Positions 25,395 through 33,844 of a DNA stretch of 64,000 nt are shown in pieces. The notes beneath the pieces were generated by a model, which was not told the origin of the DNA, ran no database searches, and saw only the letters and a list, made by a program, of their open reading frames with translations. Numbering within the stretch: position 1 is the first letter of the stretch; each line of letters opens with the position of its first letter. Both the position numbers and the translations under genes were made by a program. The DNA is from Microbacterium sp. SORGH_AS_0969 (GTDB taxonomy: Bacteria > Actinomycetota > Actinomycetes > Actinomycetales > Microbacteriaceae): contig NZ_JAUTAG010000001.1 of NCBI RefSeq assembly GCF_030818255.1, positions 1,054,001 through 1,118,000 on the forward strand, in the 5' to 3' direction.

Positions 25395-26738
25395 TCACTC
25401 GACCGTGAAGCCCTGCTGCTTCGCGTAGTCGGTGACGGCGGCGTCCCAGGCGGCGAGACCGCCGGTCATGTCGCCCTTTTCGCTGATGGCCTTGCCCAAC
25501 GTCTCGTTGTAGCTCGAGTAGACGAAGTCCATGAACGGCAGCCACTGGAAGTTCTTGTCGACCGTGTCGGAGACGCCGGCGAAGAACTCGTTGACCTTCT
25601 GCCCTCCGTAGAACTCCGACGCCTGGTCGACGAACTTCGGGTCGCTCAGGGTGGCCTTGGTCGTGGGGAAGAGGAACTGCTCGTTGGCGAGTGTCAGAGC
25701 AGCCTCGCTGTCGGTGTTGATGAACTTCGCGAACTCGTAGGCGGCGATCTTGTTCGGGCTGGACTCCATCACGGCCGTCGTCGAACCACCCCAGTTGCCC
25801 GAGACGTCCTGTCCGGCCTCCCACTGCGGAATCTTGGCCGCCGTCCACTTGCCGCTGGTGTTCTTCGCGGTGCCCTGCAGGAAGATCGGCCCCCAGGCGG
25901 CCACCTGCCAGCTGGCGTACTTACCCTGTGCGAGGCCCTGGTACCACTCGTCGTTGAAGTCGGCATCCGTGGCGACGAGATCTTTCTTCACCAGATCCTG
26001 CCAGAACGAAACCACCTTCTGCGTCGCGGGCGAGTCCAGGTCGATCTTCACGGTCTTGTCGCCGTCATACCCGAACGGCTTCGCTCCGGCCTGCCAGAAG
26101 AAGCCCACCATCTGACCCGGATCGTTCCCCGGCAGGTCGGCGATGTACGACCCGGTCTTCTCCTTGATGGTGGCGGCCACGGCGGCATAGTCGGCCCACG
26201 TCTCGGGTGCGCTCACCCCCGCCTGCGCGAAGATGTCGGAACGGTACAGATTGCCGAGTGGGCCCGAGTCCTGCGGCACCGCCCAGACGCCCTTGTCGTC
26301 GGCCACCTGGTTCCAGATCCAGTCGACGAAATCGTCCTTCGCTTCGGCCGCGCCGTAGGGCGTGAGATCGGCCAGGCTCCCGGTCTGCCGGAATGAGGGA
26401 ATGTACTGGTACTCGACCTGCGCGACGTCGGGGGCACCCTTGCCCGCCTTCAGGGCGGCACGCAGCTTTGGGTACTGCTGCGTCCCACTGCTGGTGTTGA
26501 CGAGCTCGACGTTGATCTTCGGGTACTTCGCCTCGAAGAGATCGACCTCTTTCTGCATGTCGGGCGCCCACGCCCAGAACGTGATCGTGGTGGGCGTGTC
26601 CATGGCCTTGTCGATGTCAGCCTGACTCACAGGAGCGGTGGACGATGCGCCGGACGACGCCGGGGAGCACCCGCTGAGAGCGAGGGCGGAAACGAGGGTC
26701 AACGCTCCGAGCGTCATTGCCTTTCGGTTGCTTCTCAT
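25395..26738 (-). CDS. Extracellular solute-binding lipoprotein (family 1)
   Basis: A 447-aa protein with a lipoprotein signal peptide (MRSNRKAMTLGALTLVSALALSGC would be cut before Cys24; lipobox LSGC). The mature part is a cluster-B sugar-binding protein: ITFWAWAPDMQKEVDLFEAKYP, GKGAPDVAQVEYQYIPSF, GVWAVPQDSGPLGNLYRSDIF. It should deliver an oligosaccharide to the two permeases downstream. ATG 26738 shares one base with the GH42 stop (TGATG), so it is coupled to the beta-galactosidase. Confidence 0.93.
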   Translation of the reverse strand: MRSNRKAMTLGALTLVSALALSGCSPASSGASSTAPVSQADIDKAMDTPTTITFWAWAPDMQKEVDLFEAKYPKINVELVNTSSGTQQYPKLRAALKAGKGAPDVAQVEYQYIPSFRQTGSLADLTPYGAAEAKDDFVDWIWNQVADDKGVWAVPQDSGPLGNLYRSDIFAQAGVSAPETWADYAAVAATIKEKTGSYIADLPGNDPGQMVGFFWQAGAKPFGYDGDKTVKIDLDSPATQKVVSFWQDLVKKDLVATDADFNDEWYQGLAQGKYASWQVAAWGPIFLQGTAKNTSGKWTAAKIPQWEAGQDVSGNWGGSTTAVMESSPNKIAAYEFAKFINTDSEAALTLANEQFLFPTTKATLSDPKFVDQASEFYGGQKVNEFFAGVSDTVDKNFQWLPFMDFVYSSYNETLGKAISEKGDMTGGLAAWDAAVTDYAKQQGFTVE

Positions 26739-28861
26739 CAGATTCTTTCCGTGGAGGGGAAGGCGGACCCGACCGGATCCGTCGAAGCCTCGAACACGTG
26801 TGCAGCACGCGGATCGAGGAGCAGGGTGGAGCCGGCGGGCACGACCTCGCCGGTCTCGAGGTCGCGGACGGCGACCGGGGGGATGACAGCGACCGGTTCG
26901 CCCGTCCAGTTCGCGACGAAGGCGAGCGTGCGTGAGCCGGCGCGACCCGTCTGCACCGTGACGGTCCGCGGCGCACTCCATTGCGTTGCCGCGGTCCGCA
27001 CATCGAGCCAGGAGGCGACACTGCGGGCGAGGGGCACGTTGGGAACGGTCGCGAGGTAGCTGATGCGCCCCCGCCCGTGCGGACGGGTGGTGAGAGCCGC
27101 GTGCGCTCCCAGCTCGTTGTCGTCGAACGAGACGACGGTCTCGGCTCCGTCGACGTCGAGAAGATCGATCCACTCGGTCGCGGCGGAGCCCGCTTCCAGC
27201 TCGATTCTGTGCGAGGAGACCGACATCGTCGAGATGTTGCTGTACTCGTCATATCGGATGCCACCGGGCTCGCCGATACGGTCGGGGGCCACCGCCAGGC
27301 GCGCCCGGGCGAGCTCATCACCGTAGCCCGTCCGCACGCCCGCGACGAGGTGGCCACCCGCCTCGGCGTACGCCACGAGGTGGTCGAGCACGGCTGTCTC
27401 GACGACGTACAGAGCGGGTGCCAGCAGAACCGGATACCTGCGGGCCAGGTCAGCGGCATCGTGGTTCAAGAAGTCGGATACGTGCTGTACACGAAGCTGC
27501 AGCCCCGCTTCGAACGCCCCCCGGTAGAACGAGTCGAAGATGCGCGTGTAGGAGTCCGGATCGGGTGAGCCGTCGGATCGCGAGAGCGGGGGATAGAAGT
27601 TCCACGACCATTTGGTGTCGGTCGACCACAGGATCAGCGCGTCGGCGTCGGGAACATAGTCGTCCAGCGCCGCGCCGAGGGTTTTCAGTGACGCCCCGAG
27701 CTCGGCTACCTCTCGGTAGATCCGACCCGGCTTCTGGCTGTGCGGGAGGACCCCTCCCCAGTACGTTTCGACCCCGAAGTGCAGCGTGTGCCAGTGCCAA
27801 TACTCGATCATGCGCCCGCCGCGGGCGAGCAGAGCGAATGCCGCCTGCTTGATCTGCCCCGGATACGGCGGGTGGTTCTGCCACGACCCACCGATCGACT
27901 GGGCGTTGGTCTCGGTGACGAGGTATTGAGCTCCCGCGGTGGAGTAGGCCCGGTCGCCCCACTGGAAAAGCGCCCACACTCCGGTGTGCCACCATCTGTC
28001 TTCGCGGGGGACCTCGAATCGGGCATCGAGACCGTCCTGCATCTTGTAATAGGGGTTTCCGGCGACGACGTCGAGGGATGCCGCGAGCTCGTCGTCGGCG
28101 ACCTGGTCGCGCATGTACGAGATGCACGTGGTCACGAACTGCGCGGGGCTGGCGTATTCGCGGACCATCTCGGCTTGCCAGGCGATGAGGTCGGTCGCCT
28201 GCGTCGACTGGAAACGGCGCCATTCGAGTTGGTACTGCGGCATGAGGTTGCCGTCGGGACGCCAGAGTTCGGCCCACTCCTGAATGCGGTGCGACCAGTA
28301 CACCAGGCCCCATTCCTCGTTGAGGCGTTCGACCGTGCCGTACTTGCGCCGGAGCCAAGAGACGAACGCCTGGAACGTCGAATCGTTGTGCGGCAGGACG
28401 TTGCCTGGTTCGTTGTCAACCTGGAATCCGATGATCGCCGGGTGGCTCGCGTAACGCTCGAGGATGCGGCGAGACACTCGCTCGGCGTAGAACCGGTAGG
28501 CCGGCTGGGCCTGGTCCATCTCCTGACGAGCGCCCCATCCCATGCGGTGCCCGGTCGAGATCTCTGCAGCGATCTCGGGGTGCAGCTTCTGCAGCCACGG
28601 CGGGATGGCGTAGGTAGGCGTGCCGAGGATGACCCCGATGCCCCGCGCGTGCGCGCCGTCCAGGACCGGCTGCAGCCAGTCGAGATCGAACTCCCCTTCA
28701 CGGGGCTCCCAGGTCGACCACACCGACTCGCCCACGCGAATGACGGTGAAAGCGGCCTCCGCCATCAGATCGAGGTCACGCTCAAGCACACCGTCGGGCT
28801 GGTACTCCGCATAGTAGGCCGCGCCGAACAGCACACCCGAGAACGTGGGGGACCCCGTCAT
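26738..28861 (-). CDS. GH42 beta-galactosidase
   Basis: The 707-aa protein shows the three GH42 parts: a TIM barrel (GAAYYAEYQPDGVLERDLDL, VIRVGESVWSTWEP), a trimerisation domain (from about residue 390, LILWSTDTKWSWNF) and a small C-terminal beta domain (RTLAFVANWTGEPVAV). The acid/base Glu is in FQVDNEPGN and the nucleophile Glu in LVTETNAQSIGG. There is no signal peptide, so it acts in the cytoplasm on imported beta-galactosides, for example plant galactan fragments or lactose. ATG 28861 has AAGGAG five bases upstream. It leads an operon with the binding protein and permeases. Confidence 0.93.
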   Translation of the reverse strand: MTGSPTFSGVLFGAAYYAEYQPDGVLERDLDLMAEAAFTVIRVGESVWSTWEPREGEFDLDWLQPVLDGAHARGIGVILGTPTYAIPPWLQKLHPEIAAEISTGHRMGWGARQEMDQAQPAYRFYAERVSRRILERYASHPAIIGFQVDNEPGNVLPHNDSTFQAFVSWLRRKYGTVERLNEEWGLVYWSHRIQEWAELWRPDGNLMPQYQLEWRRFQSTQATDLIAWQAEMVREYASPAQFVTTCISYMRDQVADDELAASLDVVAGNPYYKMQDGLDARFEVPREDRWWHTGVWALFQWGDRAYSTAGAQYLVTETNAQSIGGSWQNHPPYPGQIKQAAFALLARGGRMIEYWHWHTLHFGVETYWGGVLPHSQKPGRIYREVAELGASLKTLGAALDDYVPDADALILWSTDTKWSWNFYPPLSRSDGSPDPDSYTRIFDSFYRGAFEAGLQLRVQHVSDFLNHDAADLARRYPVLLAPALYVVETAVLDHLVAYAEAGGHLVAGVRTGYGDELARARLAVAPDRIGEPGGIRYDEYSNISTMSVSSHRIELEAGSAATEWIDLLDVDGAETVVSFDDNELGAHAALTTRPHGRGRISYLATVPNVPLARSVASWLDVRTAATQWSAPRTVTVQTGRAGSRTLAFVANWTGEPVAVIPPVAVRDLETGEVVPAGSTLLLDPRAAHVFEASTDPVGSAFPSTERI

Positions 28862-28876
28862 CTTGACTCCTTCGTC

Positions 28877-28896
28877 AAATGTTGTCGACAACATTT
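28877..28896. promoter_or_regulatory. Perfect 20-bp palindrome, LacI-type operator of the GH42 operon
   Basis: AAATGTTGTCGACAACATTT reads the same on both strands and lies 16 bases before the GH42 start codon. The central CG and 20-bp length fit LacI-family operators. A second, half-degenerate copy (right half GTCGACAACATT reduced to ATCGACAACATT) lies at 28936-28950, about 57 bases away on the same face or nearby, which could allow looping or cooperative binding. The LacI gene just upstream is the likely regulator. Confidence 0.8.
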
Positions 28897-29035
28897 CGCG
28901 ACCACACGTTAGCGCGACGCGGTGATCGCGCGCAAGTGATCGACAACATTCTTGCCCGCGCGCGTGCGCCGAACCCCACCACGCGCGCTCACATCCGCGG
29001 GCTGCGGCCTCTGGTGGCGCCGCAGGCCCGGGCGA

Positions 29036-30034
29036 TCAGCCCATCGGCGTCGTCGTCGTGGAGTTGCGGATGACGAGGCTCGGCAGCTCCAGCGACGTGC
29101 CCCCGTCGTCGGGAAGAGCGTGAGCCTTCACGAGGAGTTGGTCGAGGAGGTAAGCGCCCTCCGCCTCGAAGTCCATCGCAACCGTGGTCAACGGGGGCGT
29201 GAGAAACCGCGCCTCAGAGATGTCGTCGGTGCCGACCACGCTCAGGTCATCGGGTACGCGAACCCCCTCGCGGGTTGCGGCGGAGAGTACCCCCAACGCC
29301 ATGCTGTCGTTGGCCGCCACCACGGCGGTCGCCCTGCGCTCCTCGGCGGTCAGCGACGCCCACGCCCGCGCCCCGGATCCGGCCGACCAATCACCGACTC
29401 GCTCCCATGCCGGCTCCAGCCCCGAGGCTTCGAGCGTCGCGACGAATCCGTGGCGACGCTCCCCCGAGGCCTGCCACAGATCGGGCCCCGCCACGTACCC
29501 GATGCGGCGGTGTCCCAGCGACACGAGGTGTTCAGCGGCGAGTCGACCCACCAGATCATTGACGGTGGCGGCTCCACCCTCGACGGTCGTGCCCGCATCG
29601 GCGATCCACGGCATCCCGAGATTCCGGGACGCCACCGCATCGATCACCGTCTGCGAGACGCCCGCGAGAACGAGTCCGGCCAACCGATGCTCGAGCACGA
29701 CAGACAGCGCATCGTCGATGTTGGTGGGATCGCTATCGACGGTCGCGATGTCGAGAGTGAAGCCGCGACGACGAGCTTGGGCCGCAACCCCGGCGAGCAG
29801 GCGCGCCGGTCCCTGCTCCTGCAGTCGATGGGCGAGTGCACCGATTCGGTTGACACGCGAGGCCCGCAGCATGCGCGCCGCGGAGTTGGGGCGATAGTCC
29901 AGCTCCTCCAAGGCCGACTTGACACGCTCGCGCGTGGCCGGGCGCATCCCCGCGAAGCCCTGGAGGTATCTCGTGACGGTCTGATGCGAGACGCCCGCGA
30001 GCTTCGCGACGTCGTAGATCGTGGCGGACTTCAT
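29036..30034 (-). CDS. LacI family regulator of the beta-galactoside operon
   Basis: A 332-aa LacI regulator: helix-turn-helix at residues 5-24 (TIYDVAKLAGVSHQTVTRYL), hinge RPNSAARMLRASR, then the ligand domain with LSLGHRRIGYVAGPDLWQAS and VAANDSMALGVLSA. It is transcribed toward the GH42 operon, 174 bases upstream of it; the 20-bp palindrome lies in that gap. ATG 30034 begins the HTH in the usual place; an ATG at 30052 is also in frame. The ribosome site is weak in both cases. It is divergent from a TetR gene. Confidence 0.92.
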   Translation of the reverse strand: MKSATIYDVAKLAGVSHQTVTRYLQGFAGMRPATRERVKSALEELDYRPNSAARMLRASRVNRIGALAHRLQEQGPARLLAGVAAQARRRGFTLDIATVDSDPTNIDDALSVVLEHRLAGLVLAGVSQTVIDAVASRNLGMPWIADAGTTVEGGAATVNDLVGRLAAEHLVSLGHRRIGYVAGPDLWQASGERRHGFVATLEASGLEPAWERVGDWSAGSGARAWASLTAEERRATAVVAANDSMALGVLSAATREGVRVPDDLSVVGTDDISEARFLTPPLTTVAMDFEAEGAYLLDQLLVKAHALPDDGGTSLELPSLVIRNSTTTTPMG

Positions 30035-30212
30035 CTCGCCAGTGTTACGCATCGGTCCGATATTGCCGAGGCGGGTCCGGCCACCGGGCGAGAAGCGGCG
30101 GGCGAACGGGGAGACGACCATGATGCTCGCACTGATCGCTCGGGATTGCAGGAAGGGTGATGCGGAGAGCCGCTCCACACGGTCCAGGGAGCAGATGAGG
30201 AACACTGGTCTT

Positions 30213-30920
30213 ATGACGGACGGCTCGAAACCTCGGCGCGGCCGCCCGCTAGGGGGCACGGAACTGAACCGTCAGCACGTCTTGACGGTTGCGCTGGAGC
30301 TCGTGGACCGGGACGGGTTGTCGGGCTTGACTATGCGATCGCTGGCCGCGGCGATGGGCGTGCGTCCGAGCGCACTGTACTGGCACTTTCAGACGAAGGA
30401 TCAACTTCTCGGCGAGGTTTCGGCGCTGGTCTTCGACAACATCGAAGTGGGCGACGACCACGGCACCGAGTGGGATGCCTGGCTCGCGGGCCTCGCGAGG
30501 AAGATGCGAGCGGCATTGCACGAGCATCCCCACTTCGCCGGCATCGTGACGGGACAGATGTTGACGACCGATCGTGGCGTGCCGCTGGCGGAGCGGATCT
30601 TCCGGGTGCTCGATCGTGCCGGGTTCTCGTCGACAGAGCTGGTCGAGGTCTACAACGTCTTCTTCGGCGTCGTCCTCGGATGGGTGACGATGGAGCTGTC
30701 CGCCGCGCCCGAGGGGGACGACGGCTGGCAGGAGACGCTCTCAGAGGACCTCCGGACGATAGACAGCACGCTCTTTCCGACACTGTCGCGCGTGATGCCG
30801 CTCGCGGAGGACCGGGCCTTCATGCTTCGCTGGACGCCGGGACGCGACAATCCTCTGGACTCCTCGTTCGAGGTCGTCCTCGAGACGTTGTTCGTGGGAC
30901 TTCGCGCGCGATTGGTGTGA
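30213..30920 (+). CDS. TetR family transcriptional regulator
   Basis: A 235-aa regulator with a TetR DNA-binding domain (LNRQHVLTVALELVDRDGLSG, MRSLAAAMGVRPSALYWHFQ) and a C-terminal TetR_C ligand domain of the tetracycline-repressor type (EHPHFAGIVTGQML, VYNVFFGVVLGWVTMEL). ATG 30213 is the nearest start before the charged N-terminus; an in-frame ATG at 30195 has GGGAG upstream and is equally possible. It converges on another TetR gene of the same subtype 35 bases downstream. Its targets are unknown; the aminotransferase and permease genes are candidates. Confidence 0.88.
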   Translation: MTDGSKPRRGRPLGGTELNRQHVLTVALELVDRDGLSGLTMRSLAAAMGVRPSALYWHFQTKDQLLGEVSALVFDNIEVGDDHGTEWDAWLAGLARKMRAALHEHPHFAGIVTGQMLTTDRGVPLAERIFRVLDRAGFSSTELVEVYNVFFGVVLGWVTMELSAAPEGDDGWQETLSEDLRTIDSTLFPTLSRVMPLAEDRAFMLRWTPGRDNPLDSSFEVVLETLFVGLRARLV

Positions 30921-30954
30921 TCCGATGCCCGTTGCGGGTTGCGGTCAGATGGTC

Positions 30955-31692
30955 TTACCGGGGCGGGTTCGCGTTGCGGACGTCCGCGGCGATCCGGGCG
31001 ATCTCGAGGGACCGAGCGAGGCCGTCGAGGAGCGAGGTGAGCATCGTCTCGAAACTGGGCTCGAGGGGGGACTCGGCTCCCGAGTCCCACCGCAGCATGT
31101 ACGCGCGGTTGGCGGCAAAAGGCCAGACATCGTGCAGGTTCGGGTACCTGTCCGCGTCGAGCACGAGGCTTTCGATCGCAGAGCGTGCGCTGCCGTTTTT
31201 CTCTTCGGGACTCGCGGCGAACTCGCCGGAGATCCAGCCGAAGACGGCACCGATGACGGCGTTATAGGCGCGGACGAGGTCGTGGCCGGCGAAACCCGCG
31301 CGCCGGAGTGCGGCCATCGTGTGTTCGGCCAGGTCGAGTGAGGACTGACTGGTCTGGATGTTGCTCACGAAGTACGCGGCGAATCGCGGGTGGCTTCCGA
31401 TCACTTGCCGCGTACGCAGCCCGAAGGTGACGAGCCAGTCTCGCCAGGGCAGGTCTTGAGAGGGGAGCTCGATCTGGGAGAGGACTCGTTCGCAGACGAG
31501 TCCGAGAAGCTGCGACCGGTTGCCGACGTGCCAGTACAAGGATGCCGGGAAGACCCCCAGCTCCGAACTGAGACGGCGCATGGTCAGGGCACCGATGCCG
31601 GCACGGTCGATGATCTCGAGCGCCGCGGTGACGATCTCATCGGGGGTGGTCAGGGCCCGAGACGTGGGCCTGTCGGCACCGTCCCCACTCAT
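30955..31692 (-). CDS. TetR family transcriptional regulator
   Basis: A 245-aa TetR protein with HTH region ALEIIDRAGIGALTMRRLSSELGVFPASLYWHVGN and a TetR_C-like effector domain (SHPRFAAYFVSNIQTSQ, AYNAVIGAVFGWISGEF). It resembles the TetR protein encoded convergently at 30213, including VFGWISGEF against VLGWVTMEL, so the two may be old duplicates. It lies 25 bases after the aminotransferase stop, in the same direction, so it may be cotranscribed and autoregulated through the operators at 33133-33149. Confidence 0.88.
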   Translation of the reverse strand: MSGDGADRPTSRALTTPDEIVTAALEIIDRAGIGALTMRRLSSELGVFPASLYWHVGNRSQLLGLVCERVLSQIELPSQDLPWRDWLVTFGLRTRQVIGSHPRFAAYFVSNIQTSQSSLDLAEHTMAALRRAGFAGHDLVRAYNAVIGAVFGWISGEFAASPEEKNGSARSAIESLVLDADRYPNLHDVWPFAANRAYMLRWDSGAESPLEPSFETMLTSLLDGLARSLEIARIAADVRNANPPR

Positions 31693-31717
31693 GTTTCGAT
31701 GATATCGACGCTGCCGA

Positions 31718-33109
31718 TCACACCGGCGGCCACGCCGTGATGTCGTCGCCGATCGCGGTGGGAACCGTGCTCGACGAGCCGCTCGCCTCCGGCACGACTC
31801 CGTCGGCGTCGCCCTCGAGCTCGAGTTCCACACGACTCAGGGCGCGGTCGAAACGGTCGAGGAGATCGACGAGTTCCTCCGGGGTGATGGTCAACGGCGG
31901 GGCGACGAGGACGGCATCGTTGTACCCGCCGGTGGTGGGATAGAGCAGGAGCCCCTCCGCCACCGCGGCCGCGAAGACGCGTCCCGCCAGCTCGCCTTGC
32001 GGACGCGAAGCGGCGTCTCGGTCCGAGAACTCCACGCCGCGGAGCATGCCTCGCCCGCGAGTGTCGGCGATCAAAGGATGCTTCTCGGCGAGGTCGCGCA
32101 GACCCTCGGCCAGGGCGGCGCCCATCATCTCGGCGCGGGCGACCAGGCACTCGGTGCGGAACACCTCGAGGACGGCGACGGCGACGGCCGCAGACAACGG
32201 GTTACCCCCGTAGGTGTGCCCGCCCAGAACGCGACCGCTCCCGTTCTCGATCGCGCGGAGGATCCGCGCGTCGACGAGGGTCGCCGCAATGGGGGTGTAC
32301 CCGGCTCCGAGCGCTTTGCCGATCGCCACAAGATCGGCACGGACACCGTCCTGGAACGTGGCCAGCACGTCACCGGTACGACCGAGCCCGGACATGACCT
32401 CGTCGGCGATGAAGAGCGCGCCGAACTCGTCGCAGAGAGCCTTGAGCCCGAGCAGGTATCCGCGCGGGGGTGTGGTCGCGGCGAGGGTGGCACCGCCGAT
32501 GGGCTCGACGAGGATACCCGCGAGGGTGTTCGCGTGGCGCTCGAAGACCAGTCGGGCTTCGGCGAGCAGTTGCGCGCAGTACTCGTCCTCGGTCAGCTCG
32601 CCTTGGTCGGCGAAGGCGTACGGGGTGGGAAGGGCGGGGATGTCGAGAGCGATCCCCTCGACGGCGCGCCGACGAGCGTGTCCGGAGGCCGACAGGGCGC
32701 CCAGAGTGTTGCCGTGGTACCCGCGGCGCGCAGAGAGGAACACCGTCCGCTGCGGTGCGCCGAGCTCTCGGAAGTACTGCAGGGCGAACTGCATCGCCGC
32801 TTCGACGGCCTCCGATCCGGAGTTGACGAACCACACTCCGGCGTAACCGGTGAGAGCAGCCACCCGGTCCGCCAGCTCGACGAGGGGAGCGTTCGTGAAA
32901 GCCCCCCGGTGCGTGAAGGCGACCCGGCTGGCCTGATCGGCGATGGCGGACAGGACCGCCGGGTGCGCATGACCGATGGCCGTGACGACCGCCCCAGAAC
33001 AGCCGTCGAGGTAGCGGGCGCCCTCGGCATCCCAGAGCCACACGCCTTCACCGCGGTCAACGGTCGGCAACTGCGCGTTGAGGGAGTTGTGGATCAGGGG
33101 CGAGCTCAT
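31718..33109 (-). CDS. Class III aminotransferase (PLP)
   Basis: A 463-aa fold-type I aminotransferase. YLDGCSGAVVTAIGHAHP is the start of the core, WFVNSGSEAVEAAMQFA and RRGYHGNTLGALSASGH bind PLP phosphate, FIADEVMSGLGRTG has the PLP-ring Asp, and the Schiff-base Lys is in LVAIGKALGAGY. Class III enzymes move amino groups from omega-amino acids or diamines (GABA, beta-alanine, putrescine). The divergent amino-acid permease suggests it degrades an imported amine or amino acid. ATG 33109 gives a normal start; a longer frame reaches 33151. Confidence 0.9.
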   Translation of the reverse strand: MSSPLIHNSLNAQLPTVDRGEGVWLWDAEGARYLDGCSGAVVTAIGHAHPAVLSAIADQASRVAFTHRGAFTNAPLVELADRVAALTGYAGVWFVNSGSEAVEAAMQFALQYFRELGAPQRTVFLSARRGYHGNTLGALSASGHARRRAVEGIALDIPALPTPYAFADQGELTEDEYCAQLLAEARLVFERHANTLAGILVEPIGGATLAATTPPRGYLLGLKALCDEFGALFIADEVMSGLGRTGDVLATFQDGVRADLVAIGKALGAGYTPIAATLVDARILRAIENGSGRVLGGHTYGGNPLSAAVAVAVLEVFRTECLVARAEMMGAALAEGLRDLAEKHPLIADTRGRGMLRGVEFSDRDAASRPQGELAGRVFAAAVAEGLLLYPTTGGYNDAVLVAPPLTITPEELVDLLDRFDRALSRVELELEGDADGVVPEASGSSSTVPTAIGDDITAWPPV

Positions 33110-33132
33110 GGAGACAGTATCGCTTCCGACGG

Positions 33133-33149
33133 GTTGAACACTGTTAAAC
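33133..33149. promoter_or_regulatory. Operator-like inverted repeat before the aminotransferase gene
   Basis: GTTGAACACTGTTAAAC is an inverted repeat matching in 15 of 17 positions, 24 bases before the aminotransferase ATG. It contains TGAAC-N3-GTTAA, the same half-sites found twice on the divergent side (33298-33310 and 33319-33331). This is what a TetR dimer site could look like. Beyond these sites the 289-base gap between the divergent genes holds no reading frame I would call. Confidence 0.55.
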
Positions 33150-33297
33150 ACTTTACGACTACAGGCTCAGAGAGACCAATCCCTCGGGGCACTTGCGGGC
33201 ATGTCGGCATGCCGAGCGCTTGTTCACGGTGAAACGTGAGCCAACCGGCCAACCCCGACGACGTCGTCACGCAGTCGTAACAACGTCGAAATTATAT

Positions 33298-33336
33298 TGA
33301 CCATTGTTCAATACAAAATGAACGATGTTCCATAAT
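33298..33336 (+). promoter_or_regulatory. AT-rich promoter with two TGAAC-N3-GTTCA-like sites
   Basis: TGACC-ATT-GTTCA (33298-33310) and TGAAC-GAT-GTTCC (33319-33331) lie 21 bases apart, two helical turns. CATAAT at 33331-33336 is a good -10, with TTCAAT (33307-33312) as a possible -35 at 18 bases. The promoter would drive the NTF2-like gene and the permease, and the sites would let a regulator block it. Confidence 0.55.
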
Positions 33337-33398
33337 GGGCGCTGCGTCCCGAGCCCTCCTCCGCTGACACCTCGGCGGCACTCTCCAGGAGCGAATCG

Positions 33399-33815
33399 AT
33401 GCCTCTTTCTCGATCGACCATCAGCTGCCTCGTCGACAGCTACCTCACCGCCCTCGCATCCGCCGATCTCGAGGCGGTCCTCGCCCTCTTCGCGGCTGAC
33501 GGCATCGTCAGCTCGCCGCTGTACGGCGACCTGCCGGCGCGCGAGTTCTACCCGGTGCTGTTCGCCGACACCGCCGAGTCGGTGCTCGCCCTGCGCCAGA
33601 CGCTCCAGCACATCGATGGGGCACGTCCGACCGTGGCGTTCTGGTTCGACTTCGCCTGGACCCTCGCCGACGGCACCCCCGCCCCCTTCACGGCCGTCGA
33701 TATCGCCGAGCTCGACGAGACCGGCCGCATCACGCACCTCCACATCGTTTACGACACCCATCCGATCCGCGCGGCGTGGGAGAAACAGCGTCATCTCGAC
33801 GCCACCCTCATCTGA
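33399..33815 (+). CDS. NTF2/SnoaL-like protein
   Basis: A 138-aa protein with the cone-shaped NTF2-like fold: an N-terminal helix pair (LVDSYLTALASADLEAVLALFAADG), then VSSPLYGDL and a curved sheet (RPTVAFWFDFAWTLADGTP, FTAVDIAELDETGRITHLHI). Members are small-molecule isomerases, dehydratases or binding proteins; nothing here fixes a reaction. CCAGGAG lies seven bases before the ATG. It is the first gene of a two-gene operon with the amino-acid permease, 29 bases apart. Confidence 0.8.
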   Translation: MPLSRSTISCLVDSYLTALASADLEAVLALFAADGIVSSPLYGDLPAREFYPVLFADTAESVLALRQTLQHIDGARPTVAFWFDFAWTLADGTPAPFTAVDIAELDETGRITHLHIVYDTHPIRAAWEKQRHLDATLI

Positions 33816-33844
33816 ACCCCGAACCCGACAAGACAGGACCGCAC

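Noticed and set aside
30195..30234. Shared MRNTG start of the LacI and TetR genes as a common operator
   Set aside because: The similarity (AACACTGG before both starts) is eight bases only, non-palindromic and easily due to chance.
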